From Enteractinococcus sp. (GTDB taxonomy: Bacteria > Actinomycetota > Actinomycetes > Actinomycetales > Micrococcaceae): a DNA stretch of 8,807 bases. A model generated the notes under the pieces. That model saw only the letters and a list, made by a program, of their open reading frames with translations, had not been told where the DNA came from and searched no databases. Shown piece by piece: positions 1 to 8,100 of this stretch. The DNA lies in the NCBI GenBank assembly GCA_029267455.1, contig JAJUIX010000037.1:1-8807 (forward strand), written 5' to 3'. The translations under genes and the position numbers were made by a program. Position 1 is the first letter of the stretch, and each line of letters begins with the position of its first letter.

Positions 1-122
1 AGATGCAGTACTGGTGCTTCCAGCAGAATCTTGGCGACCGGCTGTTCCGGCCACCCGTCAGCTACCGGAGGTAGGCTCGCGTGTGATTCTGGAAGATCGA
101 ATAATGCATCTGTCTGGGGCAC
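1..122 (-). CDS. priA: PriA replication restart helicase, N-terminal fragment (runs off the window)
   Basis: Only the first 40 codons are visible, and the gene continues past base 1. The start is a GTG at 122-120, one base after the metK stop. It is the only usual start codon (ATG, GTG or TTG) in this frame, because an in-frame TAG lies just upstream at 134-132. The peptide begins MPQTDALFDLP and reaches PVAKILLEAPVLH at residues 28-40. That matches the opening strand of the PriA 3'-DNA-binding domain in actinobacteria (family pattern VARVLL followed by a proline and LxHLDRPFDY). PriA recognises stalled forks and helps reload the replisome; many actinobacterial PriA proteins are thought to have lost helicase activity, which cannot be judged here. 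The near-contact with metK implies translational coupling. No strong ribosome binding site is seen. The identification rests on a short match plus the conserved metK-priA gene order. Confidence 0.72.
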   Translation of the reverse strand, partial: MPQTDALFDLPESHASLPPVADGWPEQPVAKILLEAPVLH

Positions 123-123
123 G

Positions 124-1374
124 TCACCAGCCTACCGCGGCACGCAGTTGATCGACTTTATCGGTGCGTTCCCAGGTGAAGTCTGGCAGTTCGCGGCCGA
201 AGTGACCGTTGGCAGCGGTGGCTTGATAGATAGGACGGAGTAGCTGCAGCTCTTTGACGATTGCTGCAGGGCGCAGGTCAAAGACCGAGTTGATCGCTGT
301 CACAATTTGTTCGTGACTGACTTTTTCGGTGCCGAAGGTGTCAACATACAGACCAACGGGACGTGCTTTCCCAATAGCGTAGGCAACCTGGACTTCAGCG
401 CGATCCGCAAGCCCAGCGGCGACGATGTTTTTTGCAACCCAGCGGGTGGCATAGGCAGCAGAGCGGTCAACCTTTGAAGGATCTTTACCAGAGAAGGCTC
501 CGCCACCGTGACGGGCCATACCCCCATAAGTATCCACAATGATTTTGCGACCGGTGAGCCCAGCATCGCCGACCGGTCCCCCAATCACGAATGGACCCGA
601 CGGGTTGATAATAATGTCAACGTTGTCGTGCTCCAGGCCGAAGTTGACCAACACAGGATTGATGACGTGTTCCTTGACATCGGCGTGGAGCTGTTCTTGC
701 GAAACTTCAGCTAAGTGTTGGGTCGAGAGGACAACGGTTTCGACGCTGCGAGGCACGTGGTGTTCATCGTATCCGATGGTCACCTGGGTTTTGCCGTCGG
801 GACGCAGGTACGGCATCGGTGAGTTAGGTTGTTGACGGACGTTCGTGAGCCGTTCCGAGAGGCGATGTGCCAGATAAATTGGTGCAGGCATCAGCGCTGG
901 GGTCTCGTTTGAGGCATACCCAAACATGATCCCCTGGTCGCCAGCGCCCTGTTTATCAATTTCATCGACGGAGCCATCGCGGGCTTCTAACGAGGTCGAG
1001 ACGCCGTGGTGGATATCGGAAGACTGCTGTCCGATGGAGACGTTGACTCCACAGGTGGCGCCATCGAAGCCATGTACCGAGGAGTCATAACCGATATCGA
1101 GGATGGTTTGACGGACGATTTCGGGGATTTCAACGTACGCCGAGGTATTGACCTCACCTGCAACCTGAACGAGTCCGGTCGTGACCAGCGTTTCGACAGC
1201 CACCTTGGCGTTAGAGTCCTTGGCAATAATGGCATCAAGCACGGCGTCGGAGATCTGATCACAGATTTTGTCCGGGTGGCCGGCGGTGACAGACTCCGAG
1301 GTGAAGAGGCGGAGCTGACCGTCCCCGATTCCGGCGTATGGCTCGTACATGGAAGAAGTATTTTTAGCAGTCAC
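124..1374 (-). CDS. metK: S-adenosylmethionine synthase
   Basis: Makes S-adenosylmethionine from methionine and ATP in the cytoplasm, releasing phosphate and diphosphate. The 416-residue protein is full length (family about 385-405) and carries all the hallmarks. These are the ATP/Mg-binding GHPDK (residues 32-36), the signature [12 protein letters not shown] (143-154), and the glycine-rich GGGAFSGKD (290-298) followed by KVDRSAAY, which supplies active-site Lys and Arg. The C-terminal [16 protein letters not shown] segment is also typical. The start used is GTG at 1374. An ATG at codon 9 (1350-1348) is an alternative, and the first eight residues are not conserved. Neither start has a convincing Shine-Dalgarno: AGCAGG lies about 14 bases before the GTG, and nothing precedes the ATG. 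The 62-bp gap after coaBC is too short for a SAM riboswitch and shows none. The gene probably shares the gmk-rpoZ-coaBC transcript. Confidence 0.97.
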   Translation of the reverse strand: MTAKNTSSMYEPYAGIGDGQLRLFTSESVTAGHPDKICDQISDAVLDAIIAKDSNAKVAVETLVTTGLVQVAGEVNTSAYVEIPEIVRQTILDIGYDSSVHGFDGATCGVNVSIGQQSSDIHHGVSTSLEARDGSVDEIDKQGAGDQGIMFGYASNETPALMPAPIYLAHRLSERLTNVRQQPNSPMPYLRPDGKTQVTIGYDEHHVPRSVETVVLSTQHLAEVSQEQLHADVKEHVINPVLVNFGLEHDNVDIIINPSGPFVIGGPVGDAGLTGRKIIVDTYGGMARHGGGAFSGKDPSKVDRSAAYATRWVAKNIVAAGLADRAEVQVAYAIGKARPVGLYVDTFGTEKVSHEQIVTAINSVFDLRPAAIVKELQLLRPIYQATAANGHFGRELPDFTWERTDKVDQLRAAVGW

Positions 1375-1436
1375 AATATGAGAGTGTACCTGCTTGTCAT
1401 CCGCACGCAGCCACAGCGTTCATGGAGCGTAAAACT

Positions 1437-2657
1437 CTAGGCTAACGCATTGGCCAGCTGACTGATGATCGCTTGAGCAACAACGGTCTTGCTGCCTTGG
1501 ACTGGGATCTCCGCGCTTCCGTCAGCGAACAAGATGGTCACATCGTTATCGTCTTGGCCAAATACTTTGCCGACCCCGACCTCATTGACCACCAGCATCT
1601 CACAGCCTTTACGTTGCAATTTGGCACGACCGTAGTCCAATGGCGTGGTGGTATCGTCACCGGTTTCTGCGGCGAAACCCACGATGACCTCCGGCAAGGG
1701 TTCACCAGCTGCGCGTTGCTCGACAGCAGTTTTGAGGACATCTTCGGTCTGCTCGAGCACGATGGAAGGCGCTGACCAACCATCTTCCTTTTTGATTTTA
1801 TCTGTGGTGACGTTCGATGGGCGGAAATCCGCCACAGCAGCAGCCATGATCAACGCATCTTTGTGGCGGGCATGGTGAAGTACAGCATCAAGCAGCTCCC
1901 GGGTGGACTCAATATTGACCACTTCGATATTGGGATGTTCTGGCGCTGGAATATCCATGGCACCGGCAATTAACGTCACTTGGGCACCTTGGCGGGCCGC
2001 GACCTGTGCCAGGGCCACCCCCTGTTTACCCGAAGAACGATTACCAATGTAACGTACTGGGTCTAGTGCTTCGCGGGTTCCCCCGGACGAAATCACGATG
2101 TGTTTGCCAGCAAGCAAGTCTCGAGGTGGTGATTGGTTGACAATCTCTTGTGCCTGGGCCCAGATGTCTTCGGGTTCGGGAAAACGCCCTTTTCCGGTGT
2201 CCGCTCCAGTCAAACGCCCCACAGCAGGTTCGATCACGTGCACTCCGCGACGACGCAAGGTGGCTACGTTTTCTTGCGTGGCTGGGTTTTCCCACATCTC
2301 GGTGTGCATCGCAGGAGCCATGACCACCGGCACGGTGGCCGTTAGTAAAATATTGCCGATCAAGTCTGAGGCGAGACCCCCCGCTGCTTTAGCGATCGAA
2401 TGGGCAGTAGCCGGTGCGATGATCACCAGATCGGCTTTGCGACCCTGGAGCACGTGATTGACGTCTTCAACTGCCTCAAAGGTGTCGTTATAGACGGGCC
2501 GACCGGATAGCGCTTCCCAGGTGGGTTTCCCGACAAATTTTAGCGCCGACTCTGTGGGGACCACGTGTACTTCGTGTCCGTCCTCGGTCATCATTCGCAA
2601 AAGAAGCGCCGCCTTATAGGCAGCGATACCACCGGTGACGCCTAATACGATCCGCAT
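1437..2657 (-). CDS. coaBC: Bifunctional phosphopantothenoylcysteine decarboxylase / phosphopantothenate-cysteine ligase
   Basis: Catalyses two consecutive coenzyme A steps. The C-terminal CoaB domain joins cysteine to 4'-phosphopantothenate. The N-terminal flavin CoaC domain then decarboxylates the product to 4'-phosphopantetheine. Residues 1-180 are CoaC: the GVTGGIAAYK FMN loop (6-15), the catalytic His region VNHV (His68) and PAMHTEMWENP (115-125). Residues 185-406 are CoaB: SGGTREALDPVR (191-202), NRSSGKQG (206-213), AAAVADFRP (272-280), KIKK (287-290), FAAETG (328-333) and KGCEMLVVNEVG (350-361). In E. coli Dfp the third motif is PAMN and a Cys lies in the flap; here they read PAMH and LTGAD. 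I recall the same pattern in the mycobacterial enzyme, so I take it as the actinobacterial form. The 406-residue length is normal. The ATG at 2657 has a good binding site (GAAGGGGC) and lies 24 bp after rpoZ. Confidence 0.97.
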   Translation of the reverse strand: MRIVLGVTGGIAAYKAALLLRMMTEDGHEVHVVPTESALKFVGKPTWEALSGRPVYNDTFEAVEDVNHVLQGRKADLVIIAPATAHSIAKAAGGLASDLIGNILLTATVPVVMAPAMHTEMWENPATQENVATLRRRGVHVIEPAVGRLTGADTGKGRFPEPEDIWAQAQEIVNQSPPRDLLAGKHIVISSGGTREALDPVRYIGNRSSGKQGVALAQVAARQGAQVTLIAGAMDIPAPEHPNIEVVNIESTRELLDAVLHHARHKDALIMAAAVADFRPSNVTTDKIKKEDGWSAPSIVLEQTEDVLKTAVEQRAAGEPLPEVIVGFAAETGDDTTTPLDYGRAKLQRKGCEMLVVNEVGVGKVFGQDDNDVTILFADGSAEIPVQGSKTVVAQAIISQLANALA

Positions 2658-2660
2658 GGA

Positions 2661-2668
2661 GCCCCTTC
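2661..2668 (-). promoter_or_regulatory. Ribosome binding site for coaBC
   Basis: GAAGGGGC lies three bases before the ATG at 2657-2655, within the 24-bp rpoZ-coaBC gap. It supports that start and separate initiation of coaBC on a shared transcript. Confidence 0.7.
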
Positions 2669-2681
2669 GTAGAACGGTGAA

Positions 2682-3056
2682 TTACTCGTTATCAGATTCG
2701 CTTGTGGGCTCGTCTGGCAGCGCGAATGGATCATCATCGTTCGCAGGCAACTCAAAGGTTGGGAATTCTTCATCCAACTCTTCTGCTGCAGCCGCACGCA
2801 CTTCTTCGACGGGTTTCATTTCTAATAGACCGGCGTCGATCTCACGCAGGGCAATCGAGAGCGGCTTTTCATTGAGCTCTGTATCTACCAATGGTCCCAC
2901 GTATTCGAATAGCCCTTCATGAAGCTGTGAGTAGTAGGCATTAATTTGACGGGCTCGTTGTGCAGCAAAGAGCACCAAGGCGTATTTGGAATCAACCTTA
3001 TCGATCAGGTCATCGAGCGATGGGTTGACGATACCTTCAATTTTCTGTTCAGTCAC
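2682..3056 (-). CDS. rpoZ: RNA polymerase omega subunit with acidic C-terminal tail
   Basis: The omega subunit binds the beta' C-terminus and helps assemble and stabilise RNA polymerase. The 124-residue protein shows the family core at residues 1-80: an N-terminal [35 protein letters not shown] segment (LxxLxxKxxSKYxLVxxAAxRARQI), then [16 protein letters not shown] with the conserved ALREI(D/A)AG motif. The remaining 40 or so residues are rich in Glu, Asp, Pro and Ala and probably disordered. Such tails vary widely in actinobacterial omegas, and this one is on the long side. The start is GTG at 3056, chosen because GGAGAG sits directly upstream at a good distance. The gmk-rpoZ-coaBC-metK order is conserved in actinobacteria. 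The 64-bp gap to gmk holds only a short stem and no convincing promoter, so cotranscription with gmk is likely. Confidence 0.93.
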   Translation of the reverse strand: MTEQKIEGIVNPSLDDLIDKVDSKYALVLFAAQRARQINAYYSQLHEGLFEYVGPLVDTELNEKPLSIALREIDAGLLEMKPVEEVRAAAAEELDEEFPTFELPANDDDPFALPDEPTSESDNE

Positions 3057-3059
3057 TGA

Positions 3060-3065
3060 CTCTCC
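3060..3065 (-). promoter_or_regulatory. Ribosome binding site fixing the GTG start of rpoZ
   Basis: GGAGAG ends three bases before the GTG at 3056 (the GGAG core is five bases away). It is the best binding site near this gene and decides in favour of the non-ATG start. Confidence 0.75.
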
Positions 3066-3120
3066 AATAAGTTTCCCCGGAGCGACCGGAGATTGTGGAT
3101 GGATTATTTGTTTGCCGAAT

Positions 3121-3756
3121 TTAGCGCTGCTGGGCAGGTAACTGCATGATGTCTACCAGTCTTGCAGCAGCTTGTCCAACTGTATCGTTGACAATGACGG
3201 CATCAAATTCTGGTTCTGCAGCAAGTTCTAGTTTAGCGGTTTCTAATCGCCGCTGCTGTTCGGCCTCAGATTCGGTCCCACGGCCAACGAGTCGCCGTAC
3301 CAGTTCTTCCCAACTGGGCGGTGCCAAAAATACAAACAGTGCTTCCGGCATGGATTGGCGCACTTGTCTGGCCCCTTGCAAATCTATTTCGAGCAAGACG
3401 TGCCGACCCTTTGCAATGGCTCTCTCTACGGTATCGCGTCGGGTACCGTATTTATTCATGCCGTGAACTTCAGCCCATTCCAGCATTTTGCCCTCGGCAA
3501 TGAGCTCGTTGAATTCTTCGTCTGAAACAAACCAGTAGTGGACGCCGTTGATTTCGTCAGGCCGCGGAGACCGGGTGGTGGCCGAGACCGATAAACATAC
3601 CTGTGGGTAATGTTGACGAATGTACTGGCTGACCGTACCTTTGCCGACCGCAGTTGGCCCGGCTAAGACTGTGACGGAGGGCCGCTTACCGGCATGTTCA
3701 GGCCGCAGGGTCAAATCACGTGGTCCGGGAATGACCGGTGGCGTCTGATCTGGCAA
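3121..3756 (-). CDS. gmk: Guanylate kinase
   Basis: Phosphorylates GMP (and dGMP) to GDP with ATP in the cytoplasm, feeding nucleic acid and (p)ppGpp synthesis. The 211-residue protein has the Walker A loop GPTAVGKG at 33-40 and the guanylate kinase signature [13 protein letters not shown] (56-68) followed by GVHYWFVS (71-78). It also has the GMP-binding [13 protein letters not shown] segment (93-105), the [11 protein letters not shown] strand-loop (122-132) and [10 protein letters not shown] (143-152). The first 27 or so residues are a poorly conserved extension common in actinobacterial Gmk. The start is TTG at 3756-3754, supported by AGAGGGA four bases upstream. An in-frame TAG lies just before that and no ATG or GTG occurs nearby. 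The gene follows mihF after a 106-bp gap containing a strong hairpin, so it may have its own promoter, though I could not pick one out with confidence. Confidence 0.96.
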   Translation of the reverse strand: MPDQTPPVIPGPRDLTLRPEHAGKRPSVTVLAGPTAVGKGTVSQYIRQHYPQVCLSVSATTRSPRPDEINGVHYWFVSDEEFNELIAEGKMLEWAEVHGMNKYGTRRDTVERAIAKGRHVLLEIDLQGARQVRQSMPEALFVFLAPPSWEELVRRLVGRGTESEAEQQRRLETAKLELAAEPEFDAVIVNDTVGQAAARLVDIMQLPAQQR

Positions 3757-3760
3757 GTTG

Positions 3761-3767
3761 TCCCTCT
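3761..3767 (-). promoter_or_regulatory. Ribosome binding site fixing the TTG start of gmk
   Basis: AGAGGGA ends four bases before the TTG at 3756-3754. With the in-frame TAG just upstream, it makes the rare TTG the most likely initiation codon. Confidence 0.75.
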
Positions 3768-3815
3768 AAATTTCGTTGATCGAGTCGCGGTGGCGCTATG
3801 TGTAGGCTACCGCAA

Positions 3816-3868
3816 CGATAGATATTCTCCCAAAAATCAGGCGATCTTTGGGAGAATTTTTTCTATCG
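3816..3868 (-). terminator. Strong hairpin overlapping the mihF stop codon, candidate terminator
   Basis: In the minus-strand RNA, CGAUAGA (3868-3862) pairs with UCUAUCG (3822-3816). Inside it, AUUCUCCCAAAGAUC (3857-3843) pairs with GAUUUUUGGGAGAAU (3838-3824), closing on a four-base GCCU loop. The inner stem is 15 bp with one G-U pair, and the outer stem is 7 bp, separated by AAAA on one side and one A on the other. The mihF TAG (3865-3863) lies in the outer stem. The G-U pair becomes an A-C mismatch on the plus strand, which favours a minus-sense RNA. However, the clean run of six T (3857-3862 plus) follows the stem on the plus strand, so it also looks like a terminator for antisense transcripts. 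Minus-sense termination would rely on the weaker AUCUAUCGUUG. Confidence 0.6.
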
Positions 3869-4177
3869 GCCTAGTGCTTCGATCAGGGCATTGCGTTGTC
3901 GATGCCCCAGCCCCCGTAAGCGGCGATTGAGGGAAATGTCGCATTGCTCCATGATGCTTTGCGCCCGAATTTCGCCGATCCCCTTGAGAGCGGTAAGTAG
4001 GTCAATGGTGCGCATTCGAGCAACAGCTTCGTCCTCGTCGGCTCGTTCGAAAACGTCTGCCAAGGATAATGTGCCGTCGGCAAATTGGTTTTTTATTTTC
4101 GCGCGCGTAGTTCTCGCATCGAGTGCCTTTTGTCGAGCTGCTTGACGTTCCGCGGGTGTCAAATCTTTTAGAACCAT
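3863..4177 (-). CDS. mihF: Integration host factor, actinobacterial type (MihF)
   Basis: A small DNA-binding protein that coats and bends actinobacterial nucleoid DNA. The mycobacterial member was found as the host factor for phage L5 integration, and the Streptomyces homologue (sIHF) affects topology and development. The 104-residue protein matches the family in length and layout. It has a basic helical N-terminus opening LTPAERQAARQKALDAR (6-22) followed by a TTRAKIKN stretch, a TLSLADVFERADEDEAVARM segment (36-55), and then the core DNA-binding part LLTALKGIGEIRAQSIMEQC (60-79) with a helix-two-turn-helix-like GIG loop. It ends with RRLRGLGHRQRNALIEAL (85-102), where the RGLG motif is characteristic. 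The ATG at 4177 is supported by GAAAGG eight to nine bases upstream. Its position between pyrF and gmk is the usual one. It stands apart from both neighbours by about 106 bp and is flanked by structured sequence, suggesting its own transcription signals. Confidence 0.92.
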   Translation of the reverse strand: MVLKDLTPAERQAARQKALDARTTRAKIKNQFADGTLSLADVFERADEDEAVARMRTIDLLTALKGIGEIRAQSIMEQCDISLNRRLRGLGHRQRNALIEALGR

Positions 4178-4284
4178 TGGTACTGCCTTTCGTGCCCGAT
4201 CCTACCGTTGAGGTATGGACAGTCACACCCTAGACGGTGAATGACTACTCCATTTTTCGGCTATCTTACCTAGTGAAATGTATT
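4178..4284 (-). promoter_or_regulatory. pyrF-mihF gap: possible mihF promoter and structured leader
   Basis: The best -10-like box on the minus strand is TAAGAT at 4268-4263, 15 bp after the pyrF stop. No good -35 box lies 16-18 bp upstream, so this call is weak. If it is used, the leader would be about 80 nt. It would contain a two-part stem: ACCGU (4238-4234) pairs with ACGGU (4208-4204), and inside it AGG plus UGUG pairs with CAUA plus CCU around the loop ACUGUC. A ribosome binding site (GAAAGGC, 4191-4185) follows. The rest of the gap shows nothing else. Confidence 0.3.
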
Positions 4285-5127
4285 CTACTTCACAGCCAGG
4301 TCTTTGCGGGCGTCCCGTATCGCCGACTTCAGATCGCTCACTTTCGGGCCGTGCTGCAAAATCGCTCGTGATGAGTTGACTAGGACATTTGGCCATGCCT
4401 GCCCAAACCCCTCACGAATATTTTCGGCTTGTGCCCCTTGAGAGCCGTAGCCAGGAGCCAGAATGGGTGCGTTTGCCCCAGCCAGATCGATATTTAACGC
4501 CTCGGCTTGTGCTGTCACCGTAGCCCCGACCACCAGTCCCACGGAGCCGAGTCGAACAGCGTTCTGGTTATCTTGGGTGCAGGAGTCCACGATTCGTTTG
4601 GCAACTGAGTCTCCGGCAGCCCCAAGATGTTGAACAGTAGCGCCTTCGGGATTGGAGGTCAGGGCCAACACAAACACACCACGTTGATTCGCCAGTGCAA
4701 GATCGATGGCGGGACGTAAGGACTCGTATCCCAGATAGGGCGATAGTGTCACCGCATCCGCGGCAAGAGATGAGCCCTCAGCAAGCCAGGCTTGTGCGTA
4801 GCCTTGCATTGTCGAGCCGATATCACCGCGTTTTGCATCGGCGATAGTGACAATGTTGGCCTGTCGTGCTAGCTCCAAGGTATCTTCGAGCACCGCGAAT
4901 CCTGCTGAACCGAACCGCTCATAGAGGGCAACTTGTGGCTTGAGCGCCGCTACGCCCGGTGTTTCCGCTGCTGCCTCGACGACGGTTTTCGAGAAGACCG
5001 CAAGGCCGGCGGGATCATCGTTGAGTCCCCAGTCGTTCAACAAGTGCTGATGCGGATCGATCCCCAGACAGAGTGGACCGTGGTGGTCCATTGCTTGAGC
5101 TAGCCGCATTCCAAATGGCTGTGACAT
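4285..5127 (-). CDS. pyrF: Orotidine 5'-phosphate decarboxylase (type 2)
   Basis: Last step of de novo UMP synthesis, removing CO2 from OMP. The 280-residue protein belongs to the longer type 2 subfamily common in actinobacteria rather than the 230-residue E. coli type. It opens with PLCLGIDPH (18-26), the first phosphate/ribose contact. It carries the catalytic Lys/Asp loop DAKRGDIGSTMQGYA (97-111) with Lys99 and Asp102 as the expected charged pair. Further segments are LSPYLGYESLRP (128-139), LALTSNPEGA (154-163), the phosphate-gripping APGYGSQGA (224-232) and VNSSRAIL (250-257). The ATG at 5127 has AGGGG immediately upstream, and that site overlaps the carB stop codon. The two genes are therefore tightly coupled, consistent with carA-carB-pyrF being one pyrimidine operon. 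No frameshift or missing catalytic residue is seen. Confidence 0.96.
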   Translation of the reverse strand: MSQPFGMRLAQAMDHHGPLCLGIDPHQHLLNDWGLNDDPAGLAVFSKTVVEAAAETPGVAALKPQVALYERFGSAGFAVLEDTLELARQANIVTIADAKRGDIGSTMQGYAQAWLAEGSSLAADAVTLSPYLGYESLRPAIDLALANQRGVFVLALTSNPEGATVQHLGAAGDSVAKRIVDSCTQDNQNAVRLGSVGLVVGATVTAQAEALNIDLAGANAPILAPGYGSQGAQAENIREGFGQAWPNVLVNSSRAILQHGPKVSDLKSAIRDARKDLAVK

Positions 5128-5130
5128 GAT

Positions 5131-5135
5131 CCCCT
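5131..5135 (-). promoter_or_regulatory. Ribosome binding site of pyrF embedded in the carB stop
   Basis: AGGGG overlaps the TAG stop of carB (5136-5134) and sits three bases before the pyrF ATG. Ribosomes finishing carB would be on top of the pyrF initiation region, which points to coupled translation. Confidence 0.65.
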
Positions 5136-8100
5136 ACCGCTGCTGGTTCTTGATAACTTCGGCTAGCCGACGATCGTGTTCTTGCAGACTGGTGACGTCC
5201 CAGGAGTATTCGCGCTGAGCCTGGATAGCTTGAAGCGCGGTCCCGAATGCTGCCAGCGTCGTCACCAGTGGTACGCCAAGGGAGTTTGCAGCAGCTCGAA
5301 TCTCATAGCCATCACCGCGGGCTCGTGAGCCCGAAGGTGTATTGACTACCAGATCGACCCGTCCATCTTCGAGCTGATCCAGGATCGTTTCACCGGGAGA
5401 ATCTGCGTCGCTAGTAATCTTATCCACGACTTCGGTAGTAATACCGTTTCGAGCTAATACATCGGCAGTACCACCGGTGGATACCAATTCGAAGCCCATA
5501 TCGGTGAGTCGTTTAGCGTGGGCGACAATGCCACGCTTATCGCGATTTGCGACCGAAATAAAGACCCGGCCACTGGTGGGGAGGCGGCCCCCGACGGCAT
5601 CTTGTGATTTGGCATAAGCGGTATCAAAGTACCGGTCGATGCCCATGACTTCACCGGTCGAACGCATCTCTGGCCCAAGCAGAGAATCGACGACTCGGCC
5701 TTCCGGGGTACGGAAGCGAGTAAACGGTAGGACGGCCTCTTTGACCGCGATGGGGGCACCCAGCGGTAACGACCAACCATCGTGGGTTGCCGGCAAATCC
5801 CCGGTCTCACGCAACTGAGCGATGGTGGAGCCTACACCGATCTTTGCTGCGGCTTTTGCTAAGGCAACACCCGTGGCTTTGGAAACGAAAGGCACCGTGC
5901 GTGAGGCGCGCGGGTTGGCTTCGATCACGTACAGAATGTCTGCGGCCAGGGCGAACTGAATATTTATGAGTCCCCGTACCCCCACGCCTTTGGCGATTGC
6001 TTCGGTGGCCTCGCGAACGCGTGCTAACACATTGGGAGCCAGGGTGGTTGGGGGCAGCACACAGGCTGAATCGCCCGAGTGGATCCCGGCTTCTTCGATG
6101 TGTTCCATGATGCCACCCATAAACAGCTCGTGCCCGTCATAGAGCGCATCCACGTCAACCTCGATGGCGTCATCCAAAAATCGATCGACCAGGACAGGAT
6201 GTTCTGGTGTGATTTCGGCGGTGGAATGTTCGATGTAGCTGGCTAAATGTTCTTCGTCGTAGACGATTTCCATGCCACGCCCACCAAGTACATATGATGG
6301 CCGGACGAGCACCGGGTACCCAATTTCATCGGCTACCGTCTTGGCGTCTTCGAACGACACTGCAGTTCCGTTTTTCGGTGCGGTCAGCCCAGCCTGCTGC
6401 AGTACCTGGGAGAATAGTCCGCGGTGTTCAGCAAGGTCAATCGCTTCTGGTGAGGTGCCCAAAATGGTGACACCAGCATCGGCAAGATCCTGGGCAAGTT
6501 TCAGTGGGGTTTGGCCACCCAGCTGGACGAACACGCCCTCTACCGGTCCGGTCTGCTCTTCGGCATGAATAATTTCCAACACGTCTTCAAGTGTCAACGG
6601 TTCAAAATACAGGCGATCGGACATATCCGAGTCGGTTGAAACGGTTTCTGGGTTGCAATTGACCAGCACGGTGTCGTAACCGGCTTGCTGCATCGCCATG
6701 GTCGCATGCACACATGAGTAGTCAAACTCCACCCCCTGGCCGATCCGGTTGGGCCCCGAGCCGAGGATGATCACCGTTGGGCGGGTATGTGCGCTGATTT
6801 CGGTTTCTTGGCCATCGTAGGACGAGTAGTGATAGGGCGCCTGAGCGATGTGCTCACCAGCCGCGGTATCAACGGATTTGTATACGGGACGGACTCCGAG
6901 CGCATGACGGACGCCGCGGACCACGGCTTCCTCCATATGCCGCAGCTGACCGATTTGCTTATCAGAAAAGCCGTGGCGCTTAGCGTATTCTAGGACGTCT
7001 CGAGTCAGTTCCTCGGCCTCGCGAATCTCGGTGGCCACTTCATTGATCAGCACCAACTGATCAATGAACCACGGGTCAATTTTGGTGTTTTCAAACACCT
7101 GTTCTACTGTGGCACCACCAAGAAGGGCGCGCTGTACTTGACCAAGTCGCGCAGTGGTCGCCGTTTTCGCGGACTCGAGTAGGTCGGCTACTTCACTCTC
7201 ATCGGGCATCGTGAAGTCGAGCTCTGCAGCTTCGGTCTGTTCCAATGAGCGTAGAGCTTTTTGCAGCGCTTCAGCGAAGTTGCGGCCGAACGACATGACC
7301 TCGCCGACGGCTTTCATCGTGGTGGTCAACGTGGCGTCGGCGGCCGGGAATTTTTCAAAGGCAAACCGCGGTACCTTGACGACCACATAGTCCAGTGCCG
7401 GTTCAAATGCGGCGGTTGTCGTACCAGTGATATCGTTGGTCACTTCATCGAGGGTGTATCCCAGCGACAATTTGGTAGCGATCTTGGCAATCGGATAACC
7501 CGTGGCCTTCGAGGCCAGCGCTGAAGAACGCGAGACCCGAGGGTTCATCTCAATGACGACGATGCGTCCGTCTTCTGGGTTGACCGCAAATTGGATGTTA
7601 CAGCCACCAGTGGCCACCCCGACTTCGCGGATAATTTTGATCGAGATGTCACGCATCTTTTGGAACTCACGGTCGGTGAGCGTCATCGCCGGAGCGACCG
7701 TGATGGCATCACCGGTATGCACCCCCACAGGATCGAAGTTTTCGATCGAACACAAGGCAATGACATTGTCTGCGCTGTCGCGCATCATCTCAAATTCATA
7801 CTCTTTCCACCCGAGGATGGACTCTTCAAGCAACACTTCCGAAGTTGGTGAGTACTGGATTCCGGCACCGGCAATGCGGTGTAAATCGGTTTCGTTATAT
7901 GCCATGCCGGATCCCAAACCGCCCATGGTAAACGATGGGCGCACCACCATCGGGTATCCGAGTTCTTTGGCTGCTTCAAGTGCCTCGTCCATGCTGTGGA
8001 CAATCACGGAGCGAGCCGATTCGGCCCCACAGCGTTCGACCACGCCTTTGAAGGCGTCGCGGTCTTCACCGAGTTCGATGGCCGCAATGTTTGCGCCGAT

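Noticed and set aside
1375..1436. Possible SAM riboswitch before metK
   Set aside because: The gap is only 62 bp and lacks the paired elements of known SAM riboswitch classes.
1006..1440. A 144-codon plus-strand frame across the 5' end of metK and the coaBC-metK gap
   Set aside because: It is antisense to the conserved metK N-terminus, lacks a ribosome binding site and has no family resemblance.
1437..2657. CoaC domain lacking the E. coli PAMN Asn and flap Cys, considered as a dead decarboxylase
   Set aside because: The PAMHTEMW and GRLTGAD forms match the mycobacterial CoaBC as I recall it, so this is the normal actinobacterial pattern and not a loss.
3070..3090. Short stem (CUCCGG / CCGGGG, loop UCGCU) between gmk and rpoZ, considered as a terminator
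   Set aside because: Only six pairs including a G-U, with no U run behind it and placed just before the rpoZ ribosome binding site. Chance is an adequate explanation.
3757..3815. A promoter for gmk in the mihF-gmk gap
   Set aside because: No pair of -35 and -10 boxes with sensible spacing could be found on the minus strand, although the position would make biological sense.
4266..4300. GTGAA/TTCAC inverted repeat around the pyrF stop, considered as a terminator
   Set aside because: Only five pairs around a long loop and no U run. Too weak to call.
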